Shown: piece after piece, positions 9,210-17,404 of the stretch
How positions within the stretch are numbered: the stretch's first letter is position 1
Layout of the letters: every line of letters begins with the position of its first letter
Assembly (NCBI GenBank): GCA_937995785.1
Contig: CALKJQ010000060.1
Coordinates: 1 to 55,398, forward strand
Direction of reading: 5' to 3'
DNA from: Candidatus Kapaibacterium sp.
GTDB taxonomy: Bacteria; Bacteroidota; Ignavibacteria; Kapaibacteriales; UBA2268
Length of the DNA stretch: 55,398 nt
Translations under genes and position numbers: made by a program
The notes under the pieces: generated by a model
Told to the model about the DNA's origin: nothing
What the model saw: only the letters and a program-made list of their open reading frames with translations
The model's database searches: none

Positions 9210-11036
9210 CTATCTACTTTCGAGCTTAACTTTAACCAATTGTTCTTTGCCAGATCTTAAAAATCGGACATTGACCTCGTCGCCAGGTTTGTAATTATCC
9301 TTTAATATCGACATAAAATCTTGGATATTTTTGGTTGGGTGCTCGTCGATAGATAAAATAATATCGTTTTCCTTCAATCCTGCTTTGTCGGCAGGAGAAT
9401 TGGGGGATGCCCCCGCAATTTTCAATCCTTCTTTGCTTGTTTCGAAATTTGGAATAATTCCGAACTTAATTCCACCCATTCCTCGCCCTGATGTATTGCT
9501 TGGATCCATCGCCCCCGAAGTTTTTACATAAGTTAATTTTGATTCTTTATTGGCGGTTTCGACCACAACCTTAGTGAGAAAATTAATTACTTTTGCCATT
9601 CCATCATAGTTAATTTTGTCCCAATCGTCCGAAGGACGATGGTAATCTAAATGAACTCCAGTAAAAAACATAATAGAGGGCACACCTTTGATATAAAAAG
9701 AGGTTTGGTCGCTCGAACCAATTGGTGATTCGCTTTTGGTGATTGTTAGTGTATCTTGTTCGCTAATTTGAGTGATGATTTCATCTAACTCCGCTGCCGA
9801 ACCCGTGCCAATTGCATACAAAGTATTATTTTTCAATCGTCCTACCATATCTAAATTAATCATTAAAGATACTTTTTGAAGATCGATTGGCGAATTATTT
9901 ACGAAGTAGTTCGAACCAAGCAATCCTAATTCCTCACCGGTGAAGGCAACAAACAATACCGAGCGTTTAGCGGGATTTTGGCTAATTATTCTTGCTAATT
10001 CCATCATTGCTGCAACTCCCGAAGCGTTGTCGTCGGCACCATTGTGAACCATTGGCTTTTTACCCTTGTAATTCGAGGTTGGACCTCCATAACCTAAATG
10101 ATCGTAGTGGGCTCCAATAACAATAAACTCTTCTTTCAACTTAGCATCAGTTCCCTCGACAAATCCAACAACGTTTTCGGATGGAACGCGGTTTTCTTCC
10201 AAATTTACTTTAATGCTGATTGTCGAATTTGGTAAATCGAAACTTTTTGGCTTTTGTGTTTTGTTTATTTCAATTTCGGATGGAAATAGTGAATTGTTTG
10301 GGAAATATTCCGCAATTCTATTTCGGTTCACTTGTATCACGACTAAACCCGAATTTTGAGCAAATCTATCCCTATCCAATGGCACAAAAACATTTGCAGA
10401 ATCGCCTTTTATTTTGATGAAAATCACACCTACAGCACCTCGCTCGCGAACGTTTTGTAATTTGGATTGATACGAGATATAATTAGCAAATTTGCCATCT
10501 TCCTTCTCGCCTTCGGGAGAATTGGTAAGAATTATTGCTACTTTATTTTTAACATCAATTGCTTCATAATCGTCGTAATTTAATTCTTTGGCGGTAATTC
10601 CGTAACCACAAAACACCATCGAGGCTTCGATTTGCTTGTTTTCCGAAAAACTCATTGGCATCCAGTCCTTGCCGATTTCCCAAGTTTTCCTTACGGGGCG
10701 TACTTTGTCGATTGGAACGCCTGGCTTGGGTATTATTACACTAAAAAACACTTCGTTGCCTTCGCCCAATTTATAACCAATTCCCACATCTAATTTTTGC
10801 AAATAATCGTTGTTGAGTTTTTTTAGGTTAAACGCACCAAATTGATTGGCAATATAATCCCTTGCTTTGGCTATTCCTGTAGTTCCGGGATATCTTCCTT
10901 CCAGTTCATCGCTTGCTAAGTATTTTATGTGGTTTTGGGTGTATTGAGCAATTTGAGAAAGAAGGTTAGCCCACCCAAATATAAATACAAAAAGTAATAG
11001 AACGCTCGATTTAAGGTTAAAATGTAATTTTTGCAT
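9210..11036 (-). CDS. Exported M28-family metallopeptidase with PA and PDZ domains
   Basis: Probable zinc aminopeptidase acting in the periplasm or at the surface. It begins with a signal peptide (hydrophobic residues about 10-27, ending near LLSQ). A PA-type insert lies around residues 130-250. The M28 zinc ligands can be read in order: GAHYDHLG, NGADDNASG, TGEELGLLGS, INLDMVGR and a final HLDYHRPSDDWD. A PDZ domain (GGIKFGIIPNF to the C-terminus, about residues 510-605) with an ADKAGLKENDIIL core completes it. This order of domains is common in Bacteroidota M28 enzymes of about 600 residues. The substrate is not predictable. No clear SD lies before the ATG. Confidence 0.92.
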   Translation of the reverse strand: MQKLHFNLKSSVLLLFVFIFGWANLLSQIAQYTQNHIKYLASDELEGRYPGTTGIAKARDYIANQFGAFNLKKLNNDYLQKLDVGIGYKLGEGNEVFFSVIIPKPGVPIDKVRPVRKTWEIGKDWMPMSFSENKQIEASMVFCGYGITAKELNYDDYEAIDVKNKVAIILTNSPEGEKEDGKFANYISYQSKLQNVRERGAVGVIFIKIKGDSANVFVPLDRDRFAQNSGLVVIQVNRNRIAEYFPNNSLFPSEIEINKTQKPKSFDLPNSTISIKVNLEENRVPSENVVGFVEGTDAKLKEEFIVIGAHYDHLGYGGPTSNYKGKKPMVHNGADDNASGVAAMMELARIISQNPAKRSVLFVAFTGEELGLLGSNYFVNNSPIDLQKVSLMINLDMVGRLKNNTLYAIGTGSAAELDEIITQISEQDTLTITKSESPIGSSDQTSFYIKGVPSIMFFTGVHLDYHRPSDDWDKINYDGMAKVINFLTKVVVETANKESKLTYVKTSGAMDPSNTSGRGMGGIKFGIIPNFETSKEGLKIAGASPNSPADKAGLKENDIILSIDEHPTKNIQDFMSILKDNYKPGDEVNVRFLRSGKEQLVKVKLESR

Positions 11037-11120
11037 AATGTTATAAATTTTTTTTGTAAAATTAAGGTTTTTCGTTTAAATATTCATATTTATCATTTCG
11101 ATGGATTTCGTATTATTTGT

Positions 11121-11160
11121 AAAAAAAAAAGCCAAACCTATTAGTGGATGGCTCTTTTTT
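11121..11160 (-). terminator. Terminator downstream of the 122-residue exported protein gene
   Basis: On the minus strand, AGCCA pairs with TGGCT (arms about 11149-11153 and 11130-11134) around a short AT loop, followed by ten T (plus-strand A run 11121-11130). A T run on the other side means it could act in both directions. It separates the 11.2-12.5 kb pair from the M28 gene. Confidence 0.65.
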
Positions 11161-11179
11161 ATAATTAATGATTTACAAA

Positions 11180-11548
11180 TTACATTGTATCGATTAATTC
11201 CATAATTAAGATGTTGATACCATTAATTTTCTTAACAGTGCCAACAATTCCAACCTTTGCATTATGGGCATATTTAGCTAACTTCTTGCTTGCAAAAGTG
11301 CCATCTTCATTGTAAACAAAGTAAATTTGAGCTTTTTTGCCGGTGCCCGACATAAATACAAATGGAGTACCTTTGGCGGCTTCGGCTTCGGCGGCTTCTT
11401 TTGTCCATGTTTGGAAACTACCAATTGCTAAATCATTCATACTAACCACTTTGCCTTCGATTGGCTTATTGGATTTCTTTTGAGCATCCAAATTTGTAAC
11501 GGAAACAAATATTCCAAAGATTAACATTAAAATTAATACTTTCTTCAT
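11180..11548 (-). CDS. Small exported protein of unknown function
   Basis: I do not recognise a family. The 122-residue product has a clear Sec signal peptide (MKKVLILMLIFGIFVSV, cleavage likely after NLDA). A compact mature part of about 100 residues is rich in lysine and alanine, has no cysteines, and has an alternating beta-like C-terminus (VGIVGTVKKINGINILIMEL). It probably sits in the periplasm. A GGGAG lies before the ATG, and the gene is 12 bases downstream of the FN3 lipoprotein gene, so the two are probably co-transcribed and end at the terminator at 11121-11160. Confidence 0.75.
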   Translation of the reverse strand: MKKVLILMLIFGIFVSVTNLDAQKKSNKPIEGKVVSMNDLAIGSFQTWTKEAAEAEAAKGTPFVFMSGTGKKAQIYFVYNEDGTFASKKLAKYAHNAKVGIVGTVKKINGINILIMELIDTM

Positions 11549-11560
11549 TGGTAATCTCCC

Positions 11561-12490
11561 TTATTTAATATTATTGTTGGATTGTTCTAATTCGCGAGTA
11601 ATTGCATAAGGAACGCCAGTTTTTTCTTGGTGCGAAACAATTAAAGTAATATAGCGGTTGCCAGATGCTCCTTGCAAGAAGTTGCCGCTAACATATTTAA
11701 TGAATACTTTTGCGTAGTTCCATTCGGTTTTACCCGCTTGTTTGTAGCGTAATGCGAAAGCAATATTTGTGTTGTATTTGCTCAAATCGATAGTTTTGGA
11801 TGCAAATGTTTTGGACGATAAGGCTTGGCTATCAAAAAATTCATCTAAGGAATTTATTCCAGTAATTACATCAGCGATTTCGGTTGCGGCAGTTGGGGTC
11901 GAACCGTAGTTATAGTCCAATTCTTTTGGTGAACCCAGAATTATGCCCGTCTTGGTGGATAATCCTAAAGTCCATTTAGAACCATCTGCAACTTTCAATG
12001 TTACGGGTTTTTTGTTTGTGCCATATAATTGCAAACCGCTACCAAAACTCGAAGCAGTTTCATAGATTCTTATGTCTGCATCGTTTTCGTTTGTTTCAAA
12101 ACGAGATGCAGGCGACCATTTAATTGTAGCCGCATCGGAGAGTTCTTCGTTTGTGAATTTTGCTTGCAACGAAAAAGTATATTCAATACCTTCTTCTAAA
12201 CCCGCAACAGTATAAGTTTTCTGACCTTTTGCAATTGCAATTGGTGCCATTGTGTTGCCACCTGTAACTTTCAAAACATAACCTGCAAACAATGCATCAG
12301 TTTCGGATGTGGATGAGGTCCACTTTAAAATAACTGAAGTTGAGTCTTTGCTTGTTGCCATTAATTGTGTTGGTGCATTTGGCTTGGGCTTCGTGTTGTT
12401 GTCGTCGGGGTTAGTAGTTGTGTCCTCGCAAGCCCAAAACATAAAAGCTGCAAAAAGAAAAGCGGTTAAGTATAATGATAGTTTTTTCAT
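11561..12490 (-). CDS. Lipoprotein with a fibronectin type III domain
   Basis: Predicted lipoprotein: MKKLSLYLTAFLFAAFMFWAC is a signal peptide with a lipobox cysteine at residue 21, followed by a low-complexity DTTTNPDDN linker. Residues about 38-130 form an FN3 domain (PTQLMATSKDSTSVILKWTSS, then TYTVAGLEEGIEYTFSLQA). The remaining 180 residues are unassigned beta-rich sequence. An AGAGG precedes the ATG at a normal distance. Function is unknown. The small exported gene follows after 12 bases, suggesting a two-gene envelope operon. Confidence 0.85.
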   Translation of the reverse strand: MKKLSLYLTAFLFAAFMFWACEDTTTNPDDNNTKPKPNAPTQLMATSKDSTSVILKWTSSTSETDALFAGYVLKVTGGNTMAPIAIAKGQKTYTVAGLEEGIEYTFSLQAKFTNEELSDAATIKWSPASRFETNENDADIRIYETASSFGSGLQLYGTNKKPVTLKVADGSKWTLGLSTKTGIILGSPKELDYNYGSTPTAATEIADVITGINSLDEFFDSQALSSKTFASKTIDLSKYNTNIAFALRYKQAGKTEWNYAKVFIKYVSGNFLQGASGNRYITLIVSHQEKTGVPYAITRELEQSNNNIK

Positions 12491-12528
12491 AGAATACCTC
12501 TATTTTTTAGTTAAACAAAAATAATTTA

Positions 12529-13221
12529 TTACCAAGTTAATTCATTTTTTCTGTAAAAGTATTTACCGGTTTGTTCCATAGTGCCTTCGGTTGCTAACCA
12601 AACTGAAGTGTAAGCACCATCTTGGACGTCCATATCCGCATCCTTACCACCCATATCTGTTCGAACCCAACCGGGGTGAACTGAATAAACGGCAATATTA
12701 TGTTTATATAGTGCAGCAGCGGTTTGGCGGGTTAGTGCGTTCAATGCTGTTTTGGAAATACTATAAGCGGGGGAGTAGTTTTTCATAGATTTCAATTGAC
12801 CAAGAATACTCGATAAATTAATGATTTTTCCATTGGGATTAATTATCGGATAAAATTCTTGTATCATCATTAGCGGACCATATAAATTTGCTTTCAATGT
12901 AGTGTCAAGAACATCAATAGGCATATCCAAAACGCCAGTTTTATCGAGCATGATGCCAGCATTATTGATTAATACATCAATTTTGCCAACTTCTTGCTCT
13001 ATATGTTGTTTGGCTTGCTTTATACTTTCGTGATTAGTTACATCAATTTGAACAAAACGGGGCGATAATCCAATCTGTTGTAATTTATCTACTGCTTCCA
13101 TTCCTTTTGCTATATCGCGTGAACTTAGATATACATCGTAGTTTAGCTCAAGTAGTTGCTTGGCGGTTTCTAAGCCGATTCCTTTGTTTGCGCCAGTAAT
13201 TAGTGCAATTTTTTTGTTCAT
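12529..13221 (-). CDS. Short-chain dehydrogenase/reductase (SDR)
   Basis: NAD(P)-dependent oxidoreductase with a Rossmann fold. It shows the TGANKGIGLE nucleotide motif near residues 9-18, NNAG around 88, a catalytic serine segment (INLSSILG), YSISK as the Tyr-x3-Lys pair, and HPGWVRTDMGG after it. The 230-residue length and the short loop layout resemble carbonyl-reductase-like classical SDRs. The substrate cannot be told. No SD is visible. It lies 38 bases upstream of the lipoprotein start in the direction of transcription and 65 bases after the large FAD/Fe-S gene. Confidence 0.9.
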   Translation of the reverse strand: MNKKIALITGANKGIGLETAKQLLELNYDVYLSSRDIAKGMEAVDKLQQIGLSPRFVQIDVTNHESIKQAKQHIEQEVGKIDVLINNAGIMLDKTGVLDMPIDVLDTTLKANLYGPLMMIQEFYPIINPNGKIINLSSILGQLKSMKNYSPAYSISKTALNALTRQTAAALYKHNIAVYSVHPGWVRTDMGGKDADMDVQDGAYTSVWLATEGTMEQTGKYFYRKNELTW

Positions 13222-13286
13222 TAGCGATAATACTTTTTCATTAATAAATTGACGAATTTTAATTTTAATATTTTAAGTAATAATAC

Positions 13287-16193
13287 TTAATTAACCTCGC
13301 CATTCATTAATTGATTATATAATAATTCAATTGGATGTAAAGCCCTCTTGCCAGTGAGTTCTTTTATTTGATGACGGCAACTAGTTCCATTTGCCAACAC
13401 AACATCATCCTCTTGTAGTTTGTTGATGTAGGGTATTAGATTCAAATTTGCAATTTTAATCGAAATTTCATATTTGTCGTTTTCGTAGCCAAATGCCCCC
13501 GCCATTCCGCAACAAGTAGATTGGATTTGGCGAACTTTGTATCCCGTTGCTTTTTCAATCATTTGTACCAATGTGCCCTCTTTTGTTAAAGCTTTTTGGT
13601 AACAATGGGTGTGGAGATGAACTGTCTTGTTTTGTTCATTAGCTATTGCGTTTGGTTCAAAATATTTCAAGAAAAATTCATCGAACAATAAACAATTTTT
13701 GGCAAGTTGTTTAGCCTTATCATAAAGCTGTTCGCTCACCAATTCGGGATATTCATCTCGAAAAGTTAAAATAGCCGATGGTTCAATGCCTATTAGTGGT
13801 TTATCATTTGATATTATGCTATGGAGTAATTCAACATTTTTTTCGGCTACTGTTTTTGCCTTCTTTACCAATCCTTTCGATAGATATGTCCGTCCGCTTT
13901 CGATGTGATTAGGAATAATCACTTTGAAGCCCATATAATCCAATAATTTAATGGCTTTTATTCCAATTTCTGCATCATTATAATTCGTAAATTCATCGGC
14001 AAATAGATAAACAACTTTTTCCGTTTCCTTTGCAATGTATTTCTTCTTGTACCAATCAATCAATGTTTGGTTACTATATTTAGGTAAATTTCTTTCTTTG
14101 TTGAAGTTCAATAATTTAAATAAAATAGTTTTAACAATTGAATTTTGTAGAATAGAATTTGAAAAATCGGGGAAAAAAGATAGTAATCTATTTAGTTTAG
14201 GTAAGTAAGCTATCAGTTTCGAACTCATTGGAGTTCCGTATTCATCATAAAAATGTTGCAAAAATTCTGCTTTATACTTGGTGATGTCCACGCCCGACGG
14301 GCATTCACTTTTGCAGGCTTTACACGACAAGCATAGTTCCATCACTTCTTTAATTTCCGAAGATGCCAGCGGATTGGGTTTAGATGAATTAATAAGGATT
14401 TCTCTCAATATATTTGCCCTTGCTCGCGTGGAGTCTTTTTCGTTCAATGTTGCTCGGTAACTCGGACACATAACTCCGGCAAATCCGTTAGGTTTGCGGC
14501 AATCTCCCGAGCCATTGCAACGCTCGATGGCGTGGTGAAATCCATTGTCGCCCGAATAATCAAAATAAGTATTAATTTCGGGCAATTTAGTTCTATAATC
14601 AATCCTAAGAGATGTGTTCATCCGGGGGGCATCGACTATTTTTCCGGGGTTCAGTATGCCTTTGGGATCGAAGATTGCTTTTATATTTTTAAATAAATCA
14701 TAGATTTCGTCGCTATACATAAATGGAATTAACTCTGCACGTAGCCGACCGTCGCCGTGCTCCCCACATAGCGAGCCACGATATTTTTTTACAATTTTTG
14801 CCGTTTCCCAAATTACTTGACGGTATTGTTCCACTCCTTCGGGAGTTTTTAAATTTAATATTGGATGGAAATGCAATTCTCCGCTGCCCGCATGGGCGTA
14901 AGTTATAATTTTTATTCCCAACTTGTTCATCCGCTGAATGAGTTCCTTTGTGTATTCAGGTAAGTCGTGGATATCGACTGCTGTGTCCTCGATTACCGTT
15001 ACGCTTCGCTCATCGCTTGTTATGTTCGAAAGCAGTCCCAGCCCAGCCTTTCGCAATTCCCAAATACGATTAATTTCATTTCCTTTGATTATTGGATAAC
15101 AATATCCTAAGCCGTTTTCTTTAAGCAATCTAACCACCTTTTGCAACTTCATCTCTAATTCTTCTTCGGAATTGCCTGTTTGCTCTATTACCAAAATTGC
15201 TTCGGGATTTCCTTCCACAAAAAAATTGTTCCGCACCTGAATGGGATTTTGCTTAGATAATTCTATGATTGTGTTATCGATTAATTCCGAAGCAGTTGCT
15301 CCGTTTTCGATTGCTAAAATATTAGCTTTCAGTGATTCATATAAATTTTCGAAGTGGGCGGCTATAACTCCCACAAACTTCGGAGGTCGCTCCACAAGGC
15401 GAAGCTTTATTTCAGTCAGAAACACCAAAGTTCCTTCGCTTCCGGCTATCAAATTGCATAAATTAATTGGTTTGCCATTGTGGTTAATTAAGTCCGAATC
15501 GATTAGATAATCCACTGCGTAGCCATTATTTCGCCGTCTAATTGTAGGTTTTGGAAATACATCCTTGATAGTTTTTTGTAATCTATCATCAATAAGCAAA
15601 TCAATAATTTTGGAAATAATTTCTTTTTCTTTCCCATTCGATGTTTCAAACTCTTTTTTACTTAGCTGAGTAAAGTGCACTTCGCTGCCGTCGGAAAGAA
15701 ACCCTTTAACTTCGAGCAAATTTTCCCTTGTATTGCCATAAACGGGAAAGTGAGTTCCGCACGAATTATTGCCGACCATTCCTGCAATTGTATTGCGATT
15801 AGATGTTGATGTTTCGGGTCCCCAAAATAAATTATACGGCTCTAATTCCTTATTCAACACATCAGGTATAACCCCAGTTTCGGTCCAACAGTACCTATCT
15901 TGGGAATTAATTTCGATTATTCGTGTCATATATCGCGAAATGTCCACAACCAATCCATTACCAACAACTTGACCTGCAAGTGACGTTCCACCGCCGCGAG
16001 GGATTATAGGAATAGAATGTTCGTAACAAAACTTGATAATTGTTTTGATGTCATCTTTGCTTTTGGGGTAGGCAACCCCCAATGGTTTTTCGGAATAATC
16101 CGAAGCATCCGTCGAATAAAGCATTCTGTGAGTTTCGTCCAAATATAATTCGCAATTCAGAATTGATTGCAGATTATTTAATTTTTCAGGCAT
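13287..16193 (-). CDS. FAD-binding / Fe-S oxidoreductase, D-lactate dehydrogenase-like (YdiJ/Dld type)
   Basis: A 968-residue fusion of a GlcD-like flavoprotein with GlcF-like iron-sulfur and CCG domains, typical of D-lactate or D-2-hydroxyacid dehydrogenases that pass electrons to the respiratory chain. The PCMH-type FAD domain lies at about residues 35-210 (PRGGGTSLAGQVVG; MVGNNSCGTHF). The FAD-oxidase C-terminal domain is at about 250-490 (HAGSGELHFHP; GEHGDGR). Cysteine motifs for Fe-S follow (CNGSGDCRKP, CLSCKACKSECPSGVD), and the tail carries a CCG motif (STCCGMAGAFGYE). Full length for this class. Substrate preference between D-lactate and other 2-hydroxyacids is not visible. Confidence 0.9.
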   Translation of the reverse strand: MPEKLNNLQSILNCELYLDETHRMLYSTDASDYSEKPLGVAYPKSKDDIKTIIKFCYEHSIPIIPRGGGTSLAGQVVGNGLVVDISRYMTRIIEINSQDRYCWTETGVIPDVLNKELEPYNLFWGPETSTSNRNTIAGMVGNNSCGTHFPVYGNTRENLLEVKGFLSDGSEVHFTQLSKKEFETSNGKEKEIISKIIDLLIDDRLQKTIKDVFPKPTIRRRNNGYAVDYLIDSDLINHNGKPINLCNLIAGSEGTLVFLTEIKLRLVERPPKFVGVIAAHFENLYESLKANILAIENGATASELIDNTIIELSKQNPIQVRNNFFVEGNPEAILVIEQTGNSEEELEMKLQKVVRLLKENGLGYCYPIIKGNEINRIWELRKAGLGLLSNITSDERSVTVIEDTAVDIHDLPEYTKELIQRMNKLGIKIITYAHAGSGELHFHPILNLKTPEGVEQYRQVIWETAKIVKKYRGSLCGEHGDGRLRAELIPFMYSDEIYDLFKNIKAIFDPKGILNPGKIVDAPRMNTSLRIDYRTKLPEINTYFDYSGDNGFHHAIERCNGSGDCRKPNGFAGVMCPSYRATLNEKDSTRARANILREILINSSKPNPLASSEIKEVMELCLSCKACKSECPSGVDITKYKAEFLQHFYDEYGTPMSSKLIAYLPKLNRLLSFFPDFSNSILQNSIVKTILFKLLNFNKERNLPKYSNQTLIDWYKKKYIAKETEKVVYLFADEFTNYNDAEIGIKAIKLLDYMGFKVIIPNHIESGRTYLSKGLVKKAKTVAEKNVELLHSIISNDKPLIGIEPSAILTFRDEYPELVSEQLYDKAKQLAKNCLLFDEFFLKYFEPNAIANEQNKTVHLHTHCYQKALTKEGTLVQMIEKATGYKVRQIQSTCCGMAGAFGYENDKYEISIKIANLNLIPYINKLQEDDVVLANGTSCRHQIKELTGKRALHPIELLYNQLMNGEVN

Positions 16194-16245
16194 TTTCGAT
16201 TATTAATCATTATTTATTTCAACAAAATTATTAAAACAAAAATAT

Positions 16246-16275
16246 AAAAAAAACCACCAAAGAAACTTGATGGTT
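16246..16275 (-). terminator. Terminator of the hemerythrin-PAS gene
   Basis: Minus-strand hairpin AACCATCAA (16275-16267), a 6-base loop, then TTGGTGGTT (16260-16252). This is nine pairs with one G-U, and a run of T follows (plus-strand A run 16246-16251). It lies between the hemerythrin-PAS stop and the FAD/Fe-S gene start, so the two are probably separate transcripts. Confidence 0.8.
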
Positions 16276-16321
16276 CGAAAATTCCAACACAATATTATTG
16301 ATTATTTTGTTTATGAGGTTA

Positions 16322-17266
16322 TTATAGTAACCTTTTCTCGCCTTCTAAATCCCGATAAGGTTTTATGTCGTGCACCATTTCCACACATCCTTGATAGTTG
16401 CCTTTATCATCTCGGACAGCATAGTAGGAAATATGAACGAACATCGAATCGAAGTTAATCCAAAAATCAGCTTTATCGCGACTGCCTTCTTTCATTTCCG
16501 CTAAAATTTTATTTACCATATGAACACTTTTTTCGGGATGGCACTTTTGAACCGTTCGTCCGATAACCGAAAGTGAACGATGAAATATCTTTTTCTTATT
16601 CTGGTGGGTATAGAATCTCACAATATCGTTTTCATCAACAAACGAAAGCTCGACTGGCAAAGCATCCAACATATTAGTTATCACATCCAACTGCAATCCC
16701 GCTAACATATTTACCTTGCCGCCCGTCTGGTGTTCGAATGCATCAATCATATCGCTATAACGCATATATCCGTCTTGTCCGAAACGAGAAAAAGTAAACT
16801 CTTCGAACTTGTGTAGCAAGTCCACTCCATCTTGTGTAGAAAGTATCCTCTTGCCCATTGGGTAAAGAATATCATTTTCTTTCCATATATGATTTTTGGT
16901 CAGTTCCACATATTCTGCCGTTGTTTCTGTTAATTGAGGATTGAATGTATTGTTAATCTTAAATTTTGCAATCATCTGTTTGATTTCCGAAAGGTAATTC
17001 CGTTCGGATTTGTGTTCCTCCAGCATTACAGCAACTGGTCCCATTGGTGGCAAACCTCTCTCCAACAATAAAGGGAAATAAAATTGTTCTTCTTTTTGAT
17101 TATGGCACTCGTCGCCATAGTCTTCCAAAAATGTAATCAGCGATAATGCTATATCGGGGTTCATTTGCTCGCCCTTAGCAATCTCTTTTTCGAACATTAC
17201 TAATGCTCTTTCGATTAGAGTATGGTCGTTAATAAGATTATCCAAATAGCTTTGAATTGTTTCCAT
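16322..17266 (-). CDS. Hemerythrin-domain protein with C-terminal PAS domain (DUF438-like)
   Basis: Probable cytoplasmic O2, NO or redox sensor. Residues 1-150 form a hemerythrin/HHE four-helix domain with candidate di-iron ligands in DHTLIE, DECHNQKEEQFYF, EEHKSE and KNHIWKENDILY. Residues about 185-310 form a PAS-like domain (LPVELSFVDENDIVRFY; FWINFDSMFVHISYYAVRD; GCVEMVHDI), the arrangement seen in DUF438 proteins. There is no kinase or output domain, so signalling would be by protein contact or the domain may bind a cofactor. AAAGG precedes the ATG, and a candidate promoter lies at 17306-17335. Confidence 0.85.
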   Translation of the reverse strand: METIQSYLDNLINDHTLIERALVMFEKEIAKGEQMNPDIALSLITFLEDYGDECHNQKEEQFYFPLLLERGLPPMGPVAVMLEEHKSERNYLSEIKQMIAKFKINNTFNPQLTETTAEYVELTKNHIWKENDILYPMGKRILSTQDGVDLLHKFEEFTFSRFGQDGYMRYSDMIDAFEHQTGGKVNMLAGLQLDVITNMLDALPVELSFVDENDIVRFYTHQNKKKIFHRSLSVIGRTVQKCHPEKSVHMVNKILAEMKEGSRDKADFWINFDSMFVHISYYAVRDDKGNYQGCVEMVHDIKPYRDLEGEKRLL

Positions 17267-17305
17267 TTTTTATACCTTTATAAATAAGATAAAATAATCT
17301 TATTA

Positions 17306-17335
17306 CAAAATTATAAAAAATTATACAATTAACAA
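17306..17335 (-). promoter_or_regulatory. Candidate Bacteroidota-type promoter for the hemerythrin-PAS gene
   Basis: On the minus strand TTG (17335-17333), a 19-base spacer, then TAATTTTG (17313-17306), matching the TTG-N17-23-TAnnTTTG pattern known from Bacteroidota. The predicted start of transcription is about 30-40 bases before the ATG. It is a pattern match in AT-rich DNA only. Confidence 0.4.
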
Positions 17336-17345
17336 TAGAAATGAT

Positions 17346-17381
17346 AAAAAAAAACTGCCCCTTTGCAAGAGAGGCAGTTTT
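17346..17381 (-). terminator. Terminator of the repeat-rich T9SS gene
   Basis: AAAACTGCC (17351-17359) pairs with GGCAGTTTT (17373-17381), with an inner CTT/AAG extension. On the minus strand it is followed by a T run (plus-strand A 17346-17354). It lies just after the stop of the 1567-residue gene. T-rich sequence on the other side means it may act in both directions. Confidence 0.8.
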
Positions 17382-17404
17382 TCATAATAATACGCTAATC
17401 TAAA

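Noticed and set aside
16260-16290. tRNA-like T-loop (GGTTCGAAA)
   Set aside because: No cloverleaf can be drawn; the sequence forms the hemerythrin-PAS gene terminator.
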